DNA from: Candidatus Iainarchaeum sp.
Lineage (GTDB): Archaea; Iainarchaeota; Iainarchaeia; Iainarchaeales; GCA-2688035
DNA: 9,237 bases
Reading direction: 5' to 3'
Assembly: GCA_017608725.1 (NCBI GenBank)
Contig: JAFCFG010000025.1
Location: 1-9,237 of the forward strand
Positions within the stretch are counted from its first letter, which is position 1. Each line of letters opens with the position of its first letter. Below the pieces are notes generated by a model. The model saw nothing but the letters and a program-made list of their open reading frames with translations, was not told the DNA's origin and did not search any database. Below, piece after piece: positions 6,115 to 9,237 of the stretch. The translations under genes and the position numbers were made by a program.

Positions 6115-6602
6115 TCACCGAACAACTCCTTTGTCACTATTTCCCTCAATCGGCCCTGCTTTGATTCAAACAATGACCTTAAATCAAAGTCTAGGACAAC
6201 TGTGTTGGACTCATATTTCACTCCAAGCTGGCCTTTCTTTAAAGTGAATTTTCCCTTTGGAGCATGCTTTTTTACAAAAGCCCTGTACTCTTTGCTTTTC
6301 GCTATCTTCGGTAGCTTCTGCTCAAGTGCTTGCAGAACACTGTTTATCATATCTTCCCTTGCTTTTTCAAAGTCTCTTTTTGCAGCTGCCTTTCTCTCAT
6401 TCAGGGCCTTTGCTTTAACCTTTCTCACTGCATTTTCTCTCTCCCTTCTCTTCTCTGCCCTGAGTTCTTCCAAGCTTTGGTTGAACTGCTTGGACAGGAG
6501 GTTTACCTGGTTGTCTCTGTCCTTTTCCCTTTCTTTTATCAAGCGGTCGAAATGACCATTTATTGCTTTCCTCACTTCTTCCAGATTTCCATAGACCTGC
6601 AT
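6111..6602 (-). CDS. atpE: A-type ATP synthase subunit E (peripheral stalk)
   Basis: Subunit E pairs with H as a coiled-coil stator stalk, and its C-terminal lobe grips the A3B3 crown. The frame stays open upstream to 6689 but overlaps atpK there. The start at ATG 6602 (MQVYGNLEEVRKAI) is preferred because GGGTGG lies about nine bases upstream and the family-like charged helix begins there. That gives 163 residues, shorter than the usual 185-200. About 10-110 is a long E/K/R-rich helix, and the end GQLGVKYESNTVVLDFDLRS to KELFGE resembles the family C-terminus. The shortening seems to fall in the C-terminal lobe before that segment. Its stop overlaps the atpC start. Confidence 0.92.
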   Translation of the reverse strand: MQVYGNLEEVRKAINGHFDRLIKEREKDRDNQVNLLSKQFNQSLEELRAEKRRERENAVRKVKAKALNERKAAAKRDFEKAREDMINSVLQALEQKLPKIAKSKEYRAFVKKHAPKGKFTLKKGQLGVKYESNTVVLDFDLRSLFESKQGRLREIVTKELFGE

Positions 6603-6615
6603 TCTTGAAAACCAC

Positions 6616-6633
6616 CCAATATTGAAATATTGG
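6616..6633 (-). other. Hairpin between atpK and atpE
   Basis: CCAATATT and AATATTGG form a perfect 8-bp inverted repeat with two bases between (in practice a 7-bp stem with a tetraloop). It starts about 10 bases after the atpK stop, and its last bases join the GGGTGG ribosome site of atpE. It is too AU-rich, and lacks a following T run, to be a strong intrinsic terminator. It could stabilise the upstream atpK message or mask the atpE ribosome site. Confidence 0.5.
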
Positions 6634-6643
6634 AATGAACGTT

Positions 6644-7126
6644 TTAACCCAGAACATTCATTCCAACAACCAAAACTATCAGTGCGCAAATAAACCCAAA
6701 GATAGCTGGTGTCTCAACCTGCCCAGTAAAAACAATGCTTGGGACAAACGCATCCTGGTTCTTGGCTGATGCGGCAATTCCTGCTGATGCAACCATGCCC
6801 TGGAATATTGCCGAAATGCTTGTCAGGGCAACTATTAATCCTGCCCCAATGAACACAAGGCCCTCATTGAAAGTGAGTTCCTTTATTGTTCCAAGCAGGC
6901 CTGCCCCCATTACAATGAACAACGCTGTAATGAACCCGTAGATTGTCTGGGTTTGCGGCAATGACTGCAGAACCAATGCGTTCTTGAAGTTCTCTTTGTT
7001 CTCTGAAACAGCCCCTGCTCCTGCAATTCCTGCTGCCCTAATTCCAATAGCTGTGCTCAAACCAGCTGTACAGAGGGCTATTGCAGCGCCGGCAACTGCC
7101 AGAAAGGTTCCGATTGTTGCTGGCAT
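6644..7126 (-). CDS. atpK: A-type ATP synthase subunit K (membrane rotor ring proteolipid, four helices)
   Basis: The 160-residue product is two fused helical hairpins (four membrane segments at about 5-40, 52-78, 86-121 and 131-158) with glycine/alanine-rich inner helices. Copies form the ring that turns as ions pass AtpI. The ion-binding carboxylate is present only in the second hairpin: GQVETPAIFGF with E138. The matching place in hairpin 1 is Q58 in LPQTQTIYGF. L56, T59, Q60, Q109 and E138 correspond well with E. hirae NtpK Na+ ligands L61, T64, Q65, Q110 and E139, so Na+ coupling is plausible. It has a perfect GGAGGTGA six bases before ATG, in keeping with the need for many copies. It follows atpI by 15 bases. 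Confidence 0.97.
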   Translation of the reverse strand: MPATIGTFLAVAGAAIALCTAGLSTAIGIRAAGIAGAGAVSENKENFKNALVLQSLPQTQTIYGFITALFIVMGAGLLGTIKELTFNEGLVFIGAGLIVALTSISAIFQGMVASAGIAASAKNQDAFVPSIVFTGQVETPAIFGFICALIVLVVGMNVLG

Positions 7127-7132
7127 ATTTTT

Positions 7133-7140
7133 TCACCTCC
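7133..7140 (-). promoter_or_regulatory. Perfect Shine-Dalgarno site for atpK
   Basis: The minus strand reads GGAGGTGA, directly after the atpI stop and six bases before the atpK ATG. This is the longest possible pairing with the archaeal 16S 3' end and fits the high copy number required of the ring subunit. Confidence 0.8.
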
Positions 7141-7141
7141 T

Positions 7142-9046
7142 TTACTTCCTCACAGCGTGGAATGGCTGATATGCTGTGCCCCCCCCGCTGTAAAATTTTT
7201 GAAAAAACTCTAAGAAATGCAATCTAAGCGTGTGAATGAATGACCCGAGGCCGTTCATAATGATGTTCATTAGATGCCCCACCAGGAAAACGATTATTGC
7301 GATTGGCAATCCAATTACTGGAATCATTTCAACAGCCAATTCAGCCATGAAGTTCACTGCCAGGGCAATCCCTGCTGTTCCAACAGCCAATGCAGTCAGC
7401 CTTGTGTAGCTGAATACATCCCCTACAAATCCGCTGAAATCGAATACACTTAAAATTCCTACAACTGCACCGCTTTCCTTAAGGCTGAAAGTCACCTGCA
7501 TTATTACTGCAAGCAGTATAAGGCCCCCTCCAACTAACAGGAAAATGTCTCCAAGCAAGAGCAATGCTACTCCAATTAGGAAGAACAGCCAGACTCCTTG
7601 CTTGGCTAATGCCTCTTGCACTTTTCCCAGTTTCATGTTTTCAATGAGGCCCATTGTAAGGCCTGTTGCCAAATGCAGTGTTCCAAGCACAACCGAAATG
7701 CCAATAACAATCATCGTTTGTTTCATTGGGTCAAGAAGCATTGGCATTTCAATGCCCTGCCTTTGAAAGAAGTCTCCAAAATAGGAGCCAAAGGCCGCTC
7801 CAAGAACTGCTGTAAAGATTCCGGCAATAATCAGCAGCAAAGCAAACTGCCTTAAATCTGAATCATACTTGCCGATTCCCCTAAAGACAAGGAATGCAAG
7901 GCCTGCGAGAAAAACCCCGTAAAAGAAGTCAGTTAGCATAAACCCAAAGAACAGTGCAAAGCTGAATGCAAGAACCGGCGTTGGGTCAAAGTGCCTGTAT
8001 TTTGGCATTGAGTAAAGCCCTGTAATCATCTCAAACGGTTTTATTATAGCCGGGTTTTTCAGCAATGCAGGGGCATCATCTCTTTCATCAACATCAAAGT
8101 AGTATTGCTCTGAGCTATTCTCCACAAGCTTTTTGAATTTTTCCAGGTTCTTTGCCGGAAGCCATGCTTCCAGAAGGACGAAGGAATTTGACGCACCAAG
8201 CTTTTCAATTGCCTTTGCCCTCTCAAAAAATACTGCAAGCTCTTTTCTCTGGAAGGAAATTTGCTCATTGTACTGCTCCCACATTTTTGTCAGGCTTTCC
8301 CTTATTGCCCTTGCCCTTTTGTTTAGCTTCAGGTTCTGTTCCCTGTAATCGGAAATCAATTCCCTTGTTTTCCTCTTGCTGTAGGGAACGTGCAGTACAA
8401 CAAATCCTGCTTCGTGCAAAAGCTTTGCAATCTCTTCCTTTTCAGCCTGCTTTGCAAAAACCGCTAGCAGAAGGTTTTTTTCATCAACTTCCTTGATTCC
8501 AAAAGCAGCTTTCTTGCCAAGTTCACTTTGAATCTTGGCCAAACCGCCTTTGTTCATTAGACCAAGAAAAACAGAGATGTTGTCAGTTTCCTGGAAAATG
8601 TCTGTTGCCACATTTGGAAGCATTTCCAGTGTTTCCATCAAACTCTTGTTTTCCCTCATCTGCTTCTGCAGCTGCTTGAATTTCCTGTATTGTTCAAAGA
8701 ACCTTTCCTTTGTCTTCCCCAAGGTCCCCTCAACCATTTTAACGAGCTGGGCACTGCTTTCCCTGAATTTCTCGGCTTTCCCTGGCTTTTCAGGGAAAAA
8801 CAACTGCTTTACTATGTTCTCTGGCTGCGTTATGTGCTTGAATTCATCCAAGTGTTGTATAAGCTCATCCAACTGCAAGGCCAGTTCCTCCAGCTTTTGG
8901 GCTTCTGCGCTTGCTTCTTTTTCAAGCTCAGCCTCTGCTTCCTTCAACTGGCAGATTCCTGCTTCGTGCAGTTCAGCAATCAGACCAGGGGCCTTTCTTT
9001 TAGGTAGGAAAAGCCTGGCCCTGTACATCTTTTCAGGCTTGAACAT
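7142..9046 (-). CDS. atpI: A-type ATP synthase subunit I (membrane stator, V-ATPase subunit a homologue)
   Basis: Subunit I carries the ion half-channels beside the K ring and anchors the peripheral stalks. The 634-residue product has an N-terminal cytoplasmic part (about 1-350) with two coiled-coil stretches (about 33-140 and 225-290), then a membrane domain from about 355 with roughly seven to eight segments. The essential arginine is R549 in FSYTRLTAL, and the second conserved arginine is R608 in IHTLRLHFLEFF. The C-terminus FYSGGGTAYQPF is a family hallmark. Its length is typical (about 620-670). GGAGG eight bases before ATG 9046 (inside the end of atpH) supports the start. A run of eight G on the coding strand (7179-7186) encodes the SGGG of the hallmark. 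Confidence 0.97.
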   Translation of the reverse strand: MFKPEKMYRARLFLPKRKAPGLIAELHEAGICQLKEAEAELEKEASAEAQKLEELALQLDELIQHLDEFKHITQPENIVKQLFFPEKPGKAEKFRESSAQLVKMVEGTLGKTKERFFEQYRKFKQLQKQMRENKSLMETLEMLPNVATDIFQETDNISVFLGLMNKGGLAKIQSELGKKAAFGIKEVDEKNLLLAVFAKQAEKEEIAKLLHEAGFVVLHVPYSKRKTRELISDYREQNLKLNKRARAIRESLTKMWEQYNEQISFQRKELAVFFERAKAIEKLGASNSFVLLEAWLPAKNLEKFKKLVENSSEQYYFDVDERDDAPALLKNPAIIKPFEMITGLYSMPKYRHFDPTPVLAFSFALFFGFMLTDFFYGVFLAGLAFLVFRGIGKYDSDLRQFALLLIIAGIFTAVLGAAFGSYFGDFFQRQGIEMPMLLDPMKQTMIVIGISVVLGTLHLATGLTMGLIENMKLGKVQEALAKQGVWLFFLIGVALLLLGDIFLLVGGGLILLAVIMQVTFSLKESGAVVGILSVFDFSGFVGDVFSYTRLTALAVGTAGIALAVNFMAELAVEMIPVIGLPIAIIVFLVGHLMNIIMNGLGSFIHTLRLHFLEFFQKFYSGGGTAYQPFHAVRK

Positions 9047-9049
9047 TTT

Positions 9050-9237
9050 TTAGGCCTCCAATAAGGCTTTCCCTGCTTTTTCCAATGCCTTCTGCTTGTT
9101 CTTTTCAAGCAGTTTGCGCAGCCTTTTCTCTTCCCTTTTGAATTCTTCAATTAGGGCTTCGGCCTCTTTTTCCGCCTGCTTTTCCGCTTGGCCCACTGCT
9201 TCTGCTGTTTTCCTTTCCTCTGCCTCTCTTTCCCTGC
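9050..9237 (-). CDS. atpH: A-type ATP synthase subunit H (peripheral stalk), C-terminal part only
   Basis: The 61 C-terminal residues are visible, from REREAEERKTAEAV to AGKALLEA, with stop TAA 9052-9050. The N-terminus lies beyond the right edge of the window. The composition is nearly all E, K, A, R, Q and L in heptad-like spacing, as expected for the long coiled coil of subunit H, which pairs with subunit E. Identification rests on this composition plus its position immediately before atpI, three bases from its start, as in other archaeal operons. Full-length H is about 100 residues, so over half is present. Confidence 0.8.
   Translation of the reverse strand, partial: REREAEERKTAEAVGQAEKQAEKEAEALIEEFKREEKRLRKLLEKNKQKALEKAGKALLEA

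Noticed and set aside
6603..6689. A longer AtpE starting at 6689
   Set aside because: It would overlap the end of atpK by 46 bases, lacks family-like sequence in the added 29 residues, and a GGGTGG site supports the start at 6602.
8535..9053. A 172-codon open frame on the plus strand
   Set aside because: It is antisense to the coiled-coil part of atpI. The serine/phenylalanine-rich product reflects the complement of Lys/Glu codons.
1..9237. CRISPR array, tRNA, rRNA, insertion sequence or transposase
   Set aside because: No regular repeat-spacer array, no cloverleaf or rRNA-like stretch, and no transposase frame were seen. The repeats at the two gene junctions are short and irregular.

Overview
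The window is almost entirely one minus-strand operon encoding an archaeal A-type (A1AO) ATP synthase. Read 5'->3' on the minus strand (right to left), the order is atpH (3' end only), atpI, atpK, atpE, atpC, atpF, atpA, atpB, atpD. This is the classic archaeal H-I-K-E-C-F-A-B-D order. The organism is therefore an archaeon, or less likely a bacterium carrying an archaeal-type operon. Purine-rich Shine-Dalgarno sites, including two perfect GGAGGTGA, precede most genes. A putative BRE/TATA element precedes the last gene, which may be leaderless. Features shared with Thermococcales-type enzymes are a four-helix AtpK with one carboxylate and an AtpC with an N-terminal membrane anchor. Sequence alone does not fix the lineage; a small-genome or DPANN archaeon is a guess.

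Layout by coordinate: 1-396, start of a cysteine-rich exported protein, cut off by the window edge; 437-580, a 47-residue single-helix membrane protein sharing an ATGA overlap with atpD; 577-1197, atpD; 1198-1322, a gap containing three ATGAGCAG motifs and two mini-ORFs; 1323-2822, atpB; 2819-4603, atpA; 4603-4884, atpF; 4881-5020, a small palindromic, potentially coding insert between atpF and atpC; 5017-6114, atpC; 6111-6602, atpE; 6603-6643, a gap with a hairpin; 6644-7126, atpK; 7142-9046, atpI; 9050-9237, atpH 3' end.

How the genes work together: AtpI and the AtpK ring form the membrane ion turbine. AtpC couples the ring to the central shaft (AtpD and AtpF). AtpA and AtpB form the catalytic hexamer. 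AtpE and AtpH form the peripheral stalks. Residues in AtpK match the Na+ ligands known from Enterococcus hirae NtpK, so the enzyme may use Na+.

The least ordinary parts are not the ATPase genes themselves. They are (a) the atpC-atpF junction, where two mini-ORFs link the genes through three consecutive ATGA stop/start overlaps, with a duplicated junction flanking a strongly palindromic insert; (b) the atpB-atpD gap, where the atpD ribosome-binding/start region appears in partial extra copies; (c) the 47-residue membrane protein coupled to atpD; and (d) a hairpin directly after atpK.
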